NCBI GenBank assembly: GCA_001899085.1
Contig: MKVB01000004.1
Location: 100,553-164,552, forward strand
Source of the DNA: Devosia sp. 66-14
Lineage (GTDB): Bacteria > Pseudomonadota > Alphaproteobacteria > Rhizobiales > Devosiaceae
DNA: 64,000 nucleotides
Direction: 5' to 3'
Both the position numbers and the translations under genes were made by a program. Each line of letters opens with the position of its first letter. Positions within the stretch are counted from its first letter, which is position 1. Shown here one piece after another: positions 43,770 to 52,905 of the stretch. The notes beneath the pieces were generated by a model. It did not search any database. It was not told the origin of the DNA and worked only from the letters and a program-made list of their open reading frames with translations.

Positions 43770-44789
43770 TTACAGCCGCACCGAATCCACCAACCCCCGC
43801 GCCGTGCCATAGAACAGCGCGTCCCGCTGCGCCGGGCTCAGCCCGATCTGCCGCGCTCCGCGCTTCATGGCGCGCAACTGCTCGTAGCGGATATAGGTCA
43901 TCCGCCCGTCGCAATGGCTCAACCCCATCGAATGGTTGGTCGGCGACAGGTACGCCCAGGCCCGGCCATAGGTGATGTATTTGCCGCGCATCGGCCCGAT
44001 CATGTCGTCCGAGCCATACATCACCCGCTCCACCCCGACGCCGGCATAGAGCGCGTCGAGCGCATCGGAATCGCACACCGTCGAGGTGTCGTACCAGACA
44101 TTCGGCAACCCCCTGAGCCGGGCCGCCGCCTTCTCGATCGCCCAGGCCGAGTAGCTGCGGGCGCAATGCGCCAGCACCCATTTGGCGCCGGGATACTTTT
44201 CGCTGAGCCGCACCATGTCGTCGATGTTCTCCGGGTCGGCGATGGCGTCGCGTTTGCCCAGGTGCATCATGATGATCAGCCCCAGCCGGTCGGCCACCGC
44301 GATCTGGTGCTCCGGCAGCATGTCGGTGATGCGGCATTGCACCGGGTCGGCGGCGTAGAAGCGATAAGGCTTGAGCCCGATCAGCCCGGTGCGCCGGATC
44401 TCGGCCTCAACCGCCGCCGCGCTCATCCCTGGATGCACCAGCATCAGCCCACGCGAACTGCCGCCACCCTTCGCCACCTCGGCGGCGACATAGGTGTTGG
44501 AGCCCTCGAAGTCGCACGGGTTGGGGAAGGGGAACGGGAAGGACAGCCGCTCGATCTGCCGCCCCGGGAACAGCGTCGCATCCACCTCGTCGGCCAGTTC
44601 CCAGGTCACCTCCGGGAAATAGGCGCCGATGCTGTCGGCGAAGGGGCCGGTCAGCCGGTTCGGGTCGAGATCGAAGGCCCAGCGATAGATATGGGTATGG
44701 ACGTCGAACACTTTCTGAGGGACGAAATCGGCAAGCTCGTCCTCCCAGATCTGCCGGTCGAGGTCGGTCGGGTCGAGATCGCGCATCAT
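43770..44789 (-). CDS. amidohydrolase family protein (TIM-barrel, amidohydrolase-2 type)
   Basis: A 339-residue protein. VFDVHTHIYRW near residue 28 provides the HxH metal pair; IIMMHLGK and WVLAHCARS give later His residues, and MYGSDDM the final Asp. This matches the decarboxylase/lactonase-type amidohydrolase-2 group. It probably hydrolyses a lactone or decarboxylates an acid intermediate. It lies 8 bp downstream of the DadA-like gene in a two-gene minus-strand operon from box F. Confidence 0.82.
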   Translation of the reverse strand: MMRDLDPTDLDRQIWEDELADFVPQKVFDVHTHIYRWAFDLDPNRLTGPFADSIGAYFPEVTWELADEVDATLFPGRQIERLSFPFPFPNPCDFEGSNTYVAAEVAKGGGSSRGLMLVHPGMSAAAVEAEIRRTGLIGLKPYRFYAADPVQCRITDMLPEHQIAVADRLGLIIMMHLGKRDAIADPENIDDMVRLSEKYPGAKWVLAHCARSYSAWAIEKAAARLRGLPNVWYDTSTVCDSDALDALYAGVGVERVMYGSDDMIGPMRGKYITYGRAWAYLSPTNHSMGLSHCDGRMTYIRYEQLRAMKRGARQIGLSPAQRDALFYGTARGLVDSVRL

Positions 44790-44797
44790 CACACTCT

Positions 44798-45997
44798 CTA
44801 GTGGCGCCGGCGGGCAGCGTTGCGCTGCGGCACGGTGGAAGCGAGGGAGTCGGCCGTATCCGCCGCCGAGAACCGGTCGGGCGAGAAGGCGGTGAGATCG
44901 ATCGAGGTTTTGCCCCTGGCCACGAACTCGGCGAGGTAGAAGCCTGACGCCGGGTTGTAGCTGAAGCCGCCCGAATGGAAGCACACGCCGGCATAGAGGT
45001 TCTCGACCCCGCCAAACGGCCCGACGATCGGTTCGCCGTCCATCGAGAATGACAGAAGCCCCACCTTGCGGGTTTCCCATTCGGCATCCGCCAATGCCGG
45101 AACGAAATCGCCGAACCGCGCGAGCACATCGGGCAGTACCTGCGGGTCGTCTTCGATGGCGGTGAGCTGGAAGCCGAAATCGCGCACCTTCCAGTCGTCG
45201 CGATCCGGCGTCTCCGCTCCGATCAGCACGCGGTTGCCGTCCGCCGGACGAACATAGCCGAGATAGGGGTCGGCATTGACTGGCGGGATCTGGAGCTGCG
45301 CACCGAGCGGCTTCGACACATAGCGCTGGTGGACGAAGGTCTTGGCCGGAATGGCGATACCAGCCGTGGCCAGCAGCGGCAGGATCCACGCATAGTTGGT
45401 GACCACCACCGCATCGGCCTCGAGCACCTCGGTGGCGGTCCGCACTCCGGTCACCCGGTCGCCCGCGGTCAGCAGCTCCTCGACCGTGCAGTTCTCGATC
45501 AGCCTGACGCCGAGCGCCTTCACCCGGGCGGTCAGCGCCGGCAGATAGGCGTCCGGCTCGCTGTAGCCGCCCAAGGGGTCGAGCAGCCCGATCTGATCGG
45601 CCCTGGGGTTGAGCTGCGGCCAGCGCCGCCGCATCTCCTTGGGCGAAAGGATCTGATAGGGCACGTCATATTCGTCATAGAGCGGCAGCAGCGCCTCGCG
45701 CGCCGGCCACAGCTCGGGGCTGAACAGCCCCAGGCACCCATGCTCGTTGTGGAAGGTGTAGCCGTCGAATTCCGAGCTGAACTGCCGGAAGAACCTGAGC
45801 GCCGTCTTGCGGGCCAGCACCCCAGTCCTGGACCAGAGGAGCCCGGTGGAGATGCCGGCGGCGCGACTGCTCGAGCCGGCGCCGACGCTGTCCTTTTCCA
45901 GCACGGTGACGGCGTCATAGCCCATCCGTTTCAGGTGGTAGGCGGTCGAAAGACCGGTAACTCCCGCGCCGACAATGATCGCATGCTTGGTCGCCAA
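44798..45997 (-). CDS. FAD-dependent amine/amino-acid oxidase (DAO/DadA-like)
   Basis: A 399-residue protein; start chosen at TTG 45997, 5 bases after GGGGGGA, where KHAIIVGAGVTGLSTAYHLKR begins. The GxGxxG FAD motif, an acidic strand end (VTVLEKDSVGAGSS) and the late GVCFHSGGFSYNPASG segment are typical of sarcosine/D-amino-acid-oxidase-like enzymes. It may deaminate an amino acid or amino sugar acid. It is divergent from the gene at 46080 across box F. Confidence 0.8.
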   Translation of the reverse strand: MATKHAIIVGAGVTGLSTAYHLKRMGYDAVTVLEKDSVGAGSSSRAAGISTGLLWSRTGVLARKTALRFFRQFSSEFDGYTFHNEHGCLGLFSPELWPAREALLPLYDEYDVPYQILSPKEMRRRWPQLNPRADQIGLLDPLGGYSEPDAYLPALTARVKALGVRLIENCTVEELLTAGDRVTGVRTATEVLEADAVVVTNYAWILPLLATAGIAIPAKTFVHQRYVSKPLGAQLQIPPVNADPYLGYVRPADGNRVLIGAETPDRDDWKVRDFGFQLTAIEDDPQVLPDVLARFGDFVPALADAEWETRKVGLLSFSMDGEPIVGPFGGVENLYAGVCFHSGGFSYNPASGFYLAEFVARGKTSIDLTAFSPDRFSAADTADSLASTVPQRNAARRRH

Positions 45998-46019
45998 CTC
46001 GATCCCCCCGATCGTTCCC

Positions 46020-46050
46020 TTGACATCGCTCCAGATGTTATAATGATAAG
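46020..46050. promoter_or_regulatory. island box F between the DadA-like gene and 46080
   Basis: TTGACA at 46020-46025, then the box ATGTTATAATGATAAG at 46035-46050, which contains TATAAT (46039-46044). It could control both the minus-strand oxidase operon and the plus-strand operon starting at 46080. Confidence 0.6.
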
Positions 46051-46079
46051 ATAATATTGTGAGCAAGGGGCGGGTTGCC

Positions 46080-46775
46080 ATGACGTCGTATGTCGAGGAT
46101 TTCGATGACGGGCCGGGCGGTTGGATGCGCGTGGTCGACAATTTCGCCCCGCCTGCCGCGCTGCCGATCCGGAACGGCGCCGTCCGCTGCCAGGGCCCCT
46201 GGTGGGTTGACTACAACCACGCGCCGCCCGGCGGCGGTTACCTGCAGTTGCTGATGTGCATGGTCACCCACGGCCCCTCCGGCGAGTCGGTGCGCGAGGT
46301 CTCGGGCCCCAACCGCTTCACCGGCGGCAAGTTTCCCACCGACTTCACCAACGCGAAAATCACCATGCGCACCCGCGGCGAGCTCGAAGCGGCCGGCACC
46401 AAATTGTCGCTGCTGATCCAGGGCTCGAAGGACGGTCTCACCTCGGGCTGGGTGCTGACCGGCCAGACCTTTGCGGTGAGCGCTGACTGGACCGAGACCA
46501 CCGTCACCGCCGTGCCGGACCCGAGCCAGTGGACCAGCATCGGCTCGCGCCACGATCGCATCGACACCTATGGCGAGAAACCGCTGCTCGACATCCTCGC
46601 CAACGTGAACGTCAACATCCACATCATCATGTTCCCGGTTAAGCCGAGGCCGATGGGCGAGATCGGCGGCGATCCGCACCGGCTGCGGGCAGGGCGCGAC
46701 TACCCGATCTGGCCCTCCAGCATTGCCCAGGGCTATGTCGAGGTCGATCGCGTGCAGATCGACTTCGCCAAATGA
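46080..46775 (+). CDS. protein of unknown function, beta-rich
   Basis: A 231-residue soluble protein from ATG 46080 (AAGGGGCGGG upstream). It has a lectin- or sandwich-like look: YVEDFDDGPGGWMRVVDN at the start, QGPWWVDYNHAPPGGGYLQLL, repeated Thr/Val strands and a final GYVEVDRVQIDFAK, as in carbohydrate-binding jelly rolls. No signal peptide. No family name is offered. It overlaps the following DHDPS-family gene (ATGA), so the two are coupled. Confidence 0.72.
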   Translation: MTSYVEDFDDGPGGWMRVVDNFAPPAALPIRNGAVRCQGPWWVDYNHAPPGGGYLQLLMCMVTHGPSGESVREVSGPNRFTGGKFPTDFTNAKITMRTRGELEAAGTKLSLLIQGSKDGLTSGWVLTGQTFAVSADWTETTVTAVPDPSQWTSIGSRHDRIDTYGEKPLLDILANVNVNIHIIMFPVKPRPMGEIGGDPHRLRAGRDYPIWPSSIAQGYVEVDRVQIDFAK

Positions 46776-47689
46776 GCCGCTACCCACGCACCGTGCTCGG
46801 CACGGTCTGCCTGCCCTGGCGCGATGATGGTGCGCTCGATGAGCCGCTGTTCCGCCGCACCATCCGTAACCTGGTCGCCGCGGGGCTGCCCGATCTCTAC
46901 ATCTTCGGTACCGCCGGGGAGGGCTATGCCGTCACCGACGGCATGTTCCGCCGCGTCGCGGCGATCTTTGCCGAGACCATGCGCGAGGCCGGCGGCGCCG
47001 CGCCGATGGTCGGCATCGTCAGCCAGTCGCTCGCCACCATGCTCGAGCGCATCGAGCATTGCCGGACGCTCGGCATCGACACCTTTCAGATTTCGCTGCC
47101 CAACTGGTCGGTGGTGTCAGACACCGAGCTGCGCCGAGTCTTCGCCGAGCTCTGCGGTGGTTTCCCCGAGGCGAAATTCCTCCACTACAACCTGATGCGC
47201 TCGGGCCGGCTGGTCTCGCCGCGGCTCTATGCCGAACTCGCCGAAGCCCACCCCAATCTCGTCGCCACCAAATATGGCGGCGGCGATCCGTTCATGATCT
47301 CCGGCCTGATGCAGCACGCGCCGCAACTGCTCCACTTCCTCACCGAGCAGGGCTACTATATCGGCGCGCCCCTGGGGGAATGCGGGCTCCTGACCTCGAT
47401 CTCGTCGAGCAACCCGGCGCGGGCTTTCGAATATCTCAATGCCGGCGCTGACAGCGACTGGCCGCGCTTTGCGGCGCTCTACCGCGAACTCTGCGGCGTG
47501 CTGCACGCCCTGCTCGACAGCGCCGGCGGCAGTTTTGTCGACGGCGCCTATGACAAGACCATCCTGAAACTCAGCGAACCGGATTTCCCGCTGCGATTGC
47601 TGCCGCCGTACGAGACCGTGGGAGATGCGGTGTTCGAGGCCTATCGGAAGCGACTGGCGGCGGAGTTCCCGGAGTGGCTGCCGGGCTAG
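46772..47689 (+). CDS. DHDPS/NanA-family lyase (second copy)
   Basis: A 305-residue class I aldolase-type protein. The pyruvate-binding loop is GTAGEG (46-51), the catalytic Tyr139 is in LHYNLMRSG and the Schiff-base Lys167 in VATKYGGGD. It is well diverged from the NanA-like protein at 40566, so it probably handles another keto-deoxy acid or hydratase reaction. It is coupled to the unknown beta-rich gene upstream and ends at repeat R6. Confidence 0.8.
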   Translation: MSRYPRTVLGTVCLPWRDDGALDEPLFRRTIRNLVAAGLPDLYIFGTAGEGYAVTDGMFRRVAAIFAETMREAGGAAPMVGIVSQSLATMLERIEHCRTLGIDTFQISLPNWSVVSDTELRRVFAELCGGFPEAKFLHYNLMRSGRLVSPRLYAELAEAHPNLVATKYGGGDPFMISGLMQHAPQLLHFLTEQGYYIGAPLGECGLLTSISSSNPARAFEYLNAGADSDWPRFAALYRELCGVLHALLDSAGGSFVDGAYDKTILKLSEPDFPLRLLPPYETVGDAVFEAYRKRLAAEFPEWLPG

Positions 47690-47704
47690 TTCCCGTGATG
47701 GCAC

Positions 47705-47811
47705 TGCCCCTCACCCCGCCCCTCTCCCCAGCGGGGAGAGGGGGCGTTGTGGCGCAGGCGGTGCTCCTATCGTCCCCTCTCCCCGCCGGGGAGAGGGGCG
47801 GGGTGAGGGGA
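47705..47811. repeat. paired-palindrome element R6
   Basis: TGCCCCTCACCCCGCCCCTC and TCCCCAGCGGGGAGAGG on the left are mirrored by CCTCTCCCCGCCGGGGAGAG and GGGCGGGGTGAGGGG on the right. Loop bases (GGGGGCGTTGTGGC) recur inverted in R9, so R6 and R9 are one element family. It lies between convergent genes. Confidence 0.85.
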
Positions 47812-47838
47812 AGTTCAGATTGCCTCTGGATATTCCCC

Positions 47839-48852
47839 CTACCCACTCACCGCGCTCGCCACGCGCCACACCCCATGCGCATCGCAGCAGGCGTAGTACA
47901 TCCGGTACCGCCCGTCGCCGAGGTCGATCAGCGACATGTCCTCGGCATGCACCGCGTCGATATCGCCCCCGCCATAGCCATCGCCCTCAACCGCAATGCC
48001 GCTGCGGTGCCAGTTGAGCCCATCCCCTGACTCCGCCACGAGAATGCGCGAGCGATAGCCCGACATGTCGGCAGCGATCGAGGCCGCGGCGAAATCGGCG
48101 CTCATCCCGTTCGCCACCGCGTCAGCATCGAGGCTCGGATGCACCGGCGCCACGGCGCCCGGTGGCAGATCCTGCCAGGCCGAGTAGAGCATCGTCCACG
48201 GCGCCCCCGATGCGTGCGGCGCGATCACCTCGGCCGCGGTGATCCCGGCGCTGTCGAGCCCATCGGTCCGGTCGCGCAGCCGGTATCCAGGCTCCATCTC
48301 GAAGCTCAGCCCGTTTGAGGTGATCGCGCTCACCACCGGCGTGCCGACCCGTTTGCCATCGGCGTATTCTGCCCGAAACACGTATAGCCGTCCGACGCCG
48401 CCGCCGAGCGGCAGGAAGCGCGGCGCGCCGAAGCCGCCATCGAGCCGAATCCCCGGCTCCACCGTCCAACTGACCTGATCGTCCGAGATGGCGCTGCCGA
48501 TCACCGTCAGCCGGTCCGCCCGGCCGCGTCCCTCGAAATACATCCGCCAGCGACCATCCGGCAGCTGCGTCAGGCTCGGCGCCAGCACCCGCAGCGCCAT
48601 GTGCGGCAGCGCCGGATCGGGCGCCACGCGGATGCCTGGCTCCGGTTCGAACCGCAGCCCGTCTCGCGATACCGCGCTGAGGATATAGCCCTGGCAATCG
48701 GCGAACGGCTTGCCTGGTCCGACCGCCGTGTAGAACAGCCGATAGCCGCCTGCCGGCGCCTTGACGATGCACGGCGCCTGGACCTTGGAATGATCGAGAT
48801 CGCGGCTGCCCTCGATCCGCGCCCCGGCTTCCTTGCGCCAGATTTTCTGCAT
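47839..48852 (-). CDS. five-bladed-propeller glycosidase-like protein (GH43/GH32 superfamily type)
   Basis: A 337-residue protein without signal peptide. Repeating propeller motifs are visible: VQAPCIVKAPAGGYRLFYTA, DGRWRMYFEG, VGRLYVFRAEYADGKR, APWTMLYSAWQ and DGRYRMYYACCDAHG, as in GH43/GH32/GH130-like enzymes. Acidic residues for catalysis cannot be assigned safely. It is the third propeller protein of the island and is divergent from an aminotransferase across box G. Confidence 0.65.
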   Translation of the reverse strand: MQKIWRKEAGARIEGSRDLDHSKVQAPCIVKAPAGGYRLFYTAVGPGKPFADCQGYILSAVSRDGLRFEPEPGIRVAPDPALPHMALRVLAPSLTQLPDGRWRMYFEGRGRADRLTVIGSAISDDQVSWTVEPGIRLDGGFGAPRFLPLGGGVGRLYVFRAEYADGKRVGTPVVSAITSNGLSFEMEPGYRLRDRTDGLDSAGITAAEVIAPHASGAPWTMLYSAWQDLPPGAVAPVHPSLDADAVANGMSADFAAASIAADMSGYRSRILVAESGDGLNWHRSGIAVEGDGYGGGDIDAVHAEDMSLIDLGDGRYRMYYACCDAHGVWRVASAVSG

Positions 48853-48870
48853 GGCGTATCAGGCTCTTCC

Positions 48871-48898
48871 TTGACGGCTACTAGGTTATTCTCATAAC
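48871..48898. promoter_or_regulatory. island box G between the propeller gene and the aminotransferase operon
   Basis: TTGACG (48871-48876), then AGGTTATTCTCATAAC at 48883-48898; CATAAC at the box end is a fair -10 for the plus-strand operon (spacing 16). It is the weakest match to the consensus but keeps both half-sites (GTTAT and ATAAC). Confidence 0.55.
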
Positions 48899-48949
48899 AA
48901 TATAGCATTGCGTCAATGCTTGCGTTTGCATGCCAAGGGGGGAGACGGA

Positions 48950-50254
48950 ATGGGCAAGGGGCAGGACCTCTGGAAGACGGCGAAGACCGTCATACCTGGC
49001 GGCAACATGTTGCTGTCGAAGCGCCCCGAAATGTTCCTCCCCGAACAATGGCCGGCCTATTTTTCCAAGGCCGCCGGCTGTCGCGTCTGGGATCTCGACG
49101 GGCGCGAATATATCGACATGTCGATCATGGGCATCGGTTGCAACACGCTCGGCTATGGCCGGCCGGAAGTCGATGACGCCGTCAAGCGAACCGTTGATCT
49201 TGGCAACATGGCGACGCTCAATGCCCCCGAGGAAGTCGAGCTCGCACAGCGCCTGATCGACCTGCACCCCTGGGCCGACATGGCGCGTTTCGCCCGCTCG
49301 GGTGGCGAGGCCAACGCCATCGCCATCCGCATCGCCCGCGCCGCTTCGGGCAAGGATGGCGTGGCGCTCTGCGGCTATCACGGCTGGCACGACTGGTATC
49401 TCGCCTCGAACCTGGGCGACGAGAGCAAGCTCGCCGGGCACCTGTTGCCGGGGCTCAGCCCCAATGGCGTGCCCAAGTCGCTGCGCGGCTCGGTGTTCAC
49501 CTTCAACTACAACAAGCTCGACGAGCTCGAGGCGCTGATCCGCAGGGAAGAGATCGGCGTCATCAAGATGGAAGTGTCGCGCAACTACGACCCCGACCCG
49601 GGCTTCCTCGTCAGCGTCAGGAAGCTCGCCGACCAGCACAACATCATCCTGATCTTCGACGAGTGCACCTCAGGTTTCCGCCAGGCTTTCGGCGGGTTGC
49701 ACAAGGTCTATGGCGTCGACCCCGATATGGCGGTGTTCGGCAAGGCGCTTGGCAACGGCTATGCCGTCACCGGCGTCATCGGCAAGCGCGACATCATGGA
49801 AGCGGCGCAGAACACCTTCATTTCCTCGACCTTCTGGACCGAGCGCATCGGTTCGGTGGCGGCGCTCGCCACCCTCGACGTCATGGAGAAGGAGCAGTCC
49901 TGGCAGAAGATCACCGAGACCGGCCGCGCCATCACCGCGCGCTGGCAGGCGCTGGGCCAGAAATACGGGCTGCCGCTTGCCACCGCGGGCGTTCCGGCGC
50001 TCACCGGCTTCAGCATCAAATCGGCCAACGGGCTCGCCTACAAGACTCTGGTCACCCAGGAAATGCTGGCGGCCGGCTACCTTGCCGCCACCAGCGTCTA
50101 CACCTGCACCGAGCACACTCCTGAGATCGTCGACGGCTATTTCGCGGCGCTCGAGCCGATCTTCAGCACCATCCGCGAATGCGAGGATGGCCGCGACGTC
50201 AAGGCATTGCTCAAGGGCCCCGTCGCCCATAGCGGTTTCACCCGGCTCAACTGA
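48950..50254 (+). CDS. class III aminotransferase (glutamate-1-semialdehyde aminomutase-like)
   Basis: A 434-residue PLP enzyme starting at ATG 48950 after AAGGGGGGAG. WDLDGREYIDMSIMGIGCN, FARSGGEANAIAIRIARA, GYHGWHDWY, the Asp in IFDECTSGFR and the PLP lysine in FGKALGNGYAVTG (about K265) are all present. GSA-like enzymes outside haem synthesis often aminate sugar or keto acids. It is the first of three co-directional genes controlled by box G. Confidence 0.85.
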   Translation: MGKGQDLWKTAKTVIPGGNMLLSKRPEMFLPEQWPAYFSKAAGCRVWDLDGREYIDMSIMGIGCNTLGYGRPEVDDAVKRTVDLGNMATLNAPEEVELAQRLIDLHPWADMARFARSGGEANAIAIRIARAASGKDGVALCGYHGWHDWYLASNLGDESKLAGHLLPGLSPNGVPKSLRGSVFTFNYNKLDELEALIRREEIGVIKMEVSRNYDPDPGFLVSVRKLADQHNIILIFDECTSGFRQAFGGLHKVYGVDPDMAVFGKALGNGYAVTGVIGKRDIMEAAQNTFISSTFWTERIGSVAALATLDVMEKEQSWQKITETGRAITARWQALGQKYGLPLATAGVPALTGFSIKSANGLAYKTLVTQEMLAAGYLAATSVYTCTEHTPEIVDGYFAALEPIFSTIRECEDGRDVKALLKGPVAHSGFTRLN

Positions 50255-50263
50255 GATCTTCGC

Positions 50264-50734
50264 ATGTCCCTTCCGCCGCTCGCCGCCGCCGATCTCGCTC
50301 CCTTCGCCACACTGGTCCGTGCCGAGGGCGGCAAGTTCACCACCATCCCCGAGGTGCTGGAGCCGGGCGATGTGCCCGGCCAGCACGCTTTCGCCGTGCT
50401 CTGCCCGCAGCCGGTCGATCCTCAGGCGATCAGCATCACTTTCCTCGAGCGCCATCCGCACTCGACCCAGACCTTCGTGCCGTTAACGGTCGGCCGCTGG
50501 ATCGTGCTGTTTGCCCCGACACTCAGTGACGGGACGCCCGACCTCGCCAATATCCGCGCCTTCCTCGCCGGCCCTGAAGATGCCGTGTGCATCCATCGCA
50601 ATGTCTGGCATGCCGGCCTCACCGTGCTCGATCGACCGGCCGAAGTGGGGATGATGATGTGGCGCTCCGCTGCCGGCCCGGCGGCCGACGGCATCGTCTT
50701 CGAACTCCCGGCTCCCATCGTTCTCAGCGTGTGA
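50264..50734 (+). CDS. ureidoglycolate lyase (AllA)-like protein
   Basis: A 156-residue protein. It shows the AllA-family core: ITFLERHPHSTQTFVPL, GRWIVLFAP, IRAFLAGPEDAVCIHRNVWHAGL and a final beta strand pair. True ureidoglycolate lyases cut ureidoglycolate to glyoxylate and urea; no other purine or allantoin genes are present, so it more likely opens or cleaves a different 2-hydroxy/keto acid derivative here. It lies between two aminotransferase genes, 9 bp from each. Confidence 0.72.
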   Translation: MSLPPLAAADLAPFATLVRAEGGKFTTIPEVLEPGDVPGQHAFAVLCPQPVDPQAISITFLERHPHSTQTFVPLTVGRWIVLFAPTLSDGTPDLANIRAFLAGPEDAVCIHRNVWHAGLTVLDRPAEVGMMMWRSAAGPAADGIVFELPAPIVLSV

Positions 50735-50742
50735 GGCACGTC

Positions 50743-51654
50743 ATGACGCGACTGGTCTACATCTCGGGCGAGCTGGTGCCCGAGCACGAAGCGCGGATCT
50801 CCATCTTCGACAGCGCCATCATGCTGGGCGATACGATGACGGAATCGACCCGCACCTTTCGCCACGTGCCGTTCAAACTCGACGAGCATATCGAGCGGCT
50901 CTACCAGTCGCTGAAGCTGACGCGGATCGATCCGCAGATGAGCCCCGCCGAGATGAAGCGGGTAACGCTCGAGGTGTTCGAGGCCAACCGCCCCAACTAC
51001 GCCCCGCACGAAGACGCCTGGATCGTCCACAACATCTCGCGCGGCCTGTCGGTCGCCGGCGCCGATCCGACCAAGCAACTGGGCGCCGCCACGGTGATGA
51101 TCTTCACCCAGCCGATGAACCTCTTGCCTTGGGTCGATTTCTACTCGAAGGGCTGCCACGGCGTCACGCCGATGAGCCGCATGGTGCCGAGCCAGTCGCT
51201 CGACCCCCGCATCAAGAACCGCAGCCGCCTCGCTTATACGCTCGCCGAGATGGAAGCCAAACTCGTCGACCCCCAGGCCCAGAGCGTCATCCTCGACCTC
51301 GATGGCCACGTCGCCGAGAACAAGGGCGGCAACATCTTCTGCGTCACCAAAGGCGTGCTCCGCACCCCCTCGACCGTTAACTGCCTCGCCGGCGTCAGCC
51401 GCGCCACGGCGCTGGAGCTGGCGCAGGGCCTGGGCATCCCGACCGAGGAAACCTCGCTGCTGCCCTACGACCTCGCGACGGCCGACGAGATGTTCTTCAC
51501 CTCGACGCCGTACTGCATCATGCCGGCGACGAAGTTCAACGGCTTGCCGGTTGGCGACGGGCAGGTAGGGCCGGTGACCAGGCAGTTGCTCGGGGCATGG
51601 AGCGACCTGGTTGGGCTCGATATTGTGGCGCAGGCCGAGGCGCAGCGGGGGTAG
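50743..51654 (+). CDS. class IV (fold-type IV) aminotransferase, branched-chain or D-amino acid type
   Basis: A 303-residue PLP enzyme. ISIFDSAIMLGDTMTESTRTF near the start, the PLP lysine region DPRIKNRSRLAYTLAEMEA (about 157), HVAENKGGNIFCVTKG and the late EMFFTSTPYCIMPATKFNG all fit the IlvE/Dat/PabC family. It could supply or remove the amino group in the same pathway as the class III enzyme. It is the last gene of the island. Confidence 0.87.
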   Translation: MTRLVYISGELVPEHEARISIFDSAIMLGDTMTESTRTFRHVPFKLDEHIERLYQSLKLTRIDPQMSPAEMKRVTLEVFEANRPNYAPHEDAWIVHNISRGLSVAGADPTKQLGAATVMIFTQPMNLLPWVDFYSKGCHGVTPMSRMVPSQSLDPRIKNRSRLAYTLAEMEAKLVDPQAQSVILDLDGHVAENKGGNIFCVTKGVLRTPSTVNCLAGVSRATALELAQGLGIPTEETSLLPYDLATADEMFFTSTPYCIMPATKFNGLPVGDGQVGPVTRQLLGAWSDLVGLDIVAQAEAQRG

Positions 51655-52154
51655 AGCTCCGGCCGCCGGCGGTGCCCGTAGGTACCGCTGCTGAAGGGTC
51701 GGGGTCTTCGTTGTGGCGACCGAAAATTAGAGGGCGCGGTCGCCTAGGCGACGCTCGATCGAGTCGCTGGTGATCCCTCAAGCAGTCGTCTCAGCTCGCA
51801 TTCTCGATGACGTGCTGCCGGCAAAGCCCATACGAAAGGATGTGTTCATCGGTAAGGCGGCGACCGGTCGAGCCGCGATAGATGCAGCAGCTGAAGCCGG
51901 GGTAACGGGTGTGCACGTGCGTCACTCGATACCCCTAGGGTTCAGCGCTGCTTGTTGCGGCCGCGAGCTGCCCGATGTTTAAGGCTCGGCATTAATTGCG
52001 AACTGGAGGGAAAGCGGCAACGCCCCCCCACGCGGGGGCTTGGCTATGCCGGTGTAATCGGATAGTAACGATGTCGGATCGAAGCAGCAGCTTGCCCTGA
52101 AGCCCGATCCCGACGCCCCTTCCAAAAGGGCCGGAACTAACCCTGACCAAGATT

Positions 52155-52196
52155 CAGACCGAGTGGATTCCAAGCCATTTCGGTCTGTTTCTTTTT
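52155..52196 (+). terminator. terminator-like hairpin in the gap
   Basis: CAGACCGA (52155-52162) pairs with TCGGTCTG (52180-52187), with an inner TGG/CCA pairing, followed by TTTCTTTTT. It is 500 bp after the nearest plus-strand stop, so it might end an unannotated small RNA. Confidence 0.5.
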
Positions 52197-52264
52197 CAGG
52201 TTGTGCGACTGAGTTTTTCGCTCGTCCACTCACTGAACTCGCACAAAGCGCTTTTGATGCACCT

Positions 52265-52314
52265 TACTGCGATGTGCCGCACTTTGCTGCAATATGCTGC
52301 AATGTGCTGCGCCT
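52265..52314. repeat. five-unit degenerate decamer array
   Basis: Five consecutive 10-base units of the form TGCTGCAATR (TACTGCGATG, TGCCGCACTT, TGCTGCAATA, TGCTGCAATG, TGCTGCGCCT). Ten-base periodicity with no reading-frame meaning; too short for CRISPR. Confidence 0.6.
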
Positions 52315-52871
52315 GACGTTATGCGCACGTATCGTGGTGTTGTCAACCATTCCTGTTTAGTAGATCGATATGCGATAAACGTGTTTTGTTCGTTTCGCTT
52401 TGTTCGTGTTGGCTTGTTCGCTTGATGAATTTCGTTGAACGTATCGATGTGCCATTCGCTTCGATCGTGGTCGTTGTGCGACGCGTTTTCATTCGTACAA
52501 TCACTTTCCTACCGCTTTGGCGACGTAGGCGGCGCTATCTACGTACCTGTAGCTGGCGACCGACCGTTATGATCGCGAAACCGGTCACTCGTTGACGGCC
52601 GATGTCTCCATTATGGCCACGTCACGACGCCCTGCAGCGAGACTGTGATTGGCTCTCTCCGATCTCAGGCCTAGATTTTGTAGCCGAGTTACGAGGGAAT
52701 CCGAGGCAGGTCGAGTAGTGCTCCCAGGGCATAGGCTCACGAGCGGTGCCGACGCTTGGCACCCCACGGTCAGAAGATTGAGAGGGGCCGTGGACGTTTG
52801 TGCGCCTCGAGATGACCTTATGGCGGGCATTCGATGCTCAAGGCCTGCACCGCGTCGATCATCACCAACCA

Positions 52872-52905
52872 GAAAACAAAAGGCCTCCCCGGTGGGGAGG
52901 CCTTT
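52872..52905 (-). terminator. terminator of tRNA-Leu
   Basis: A perfect 12-bp stem (AAAGGCCTCCCC with GGGGAGGCCTTT, 3-base loop) followed on the minus strand by TTGTTTTC. It lies 11 bases after the tRNA 3' end. Confidence 0.9.

Noticed and set aside
51770-51982. 70-codon open frame in the gap before tRNA-Leu
   Set aside because: No ribosome site, no recognisable family and a composition like the surrounding non-coding DNA.
52265-52314. Decamer array as a CRISPR array
   Set aside because: Units are 10 bases with no spacers; no cas gene is present anywhere in the window.
52163-52595. Two short plus-strand frames (52163-52360 and 52386-52595)
   Set aside because: They span the decamer and TTGTTCG repeats, are rich in Cys, Arg and Val without pattern, and lack ribosome sites.
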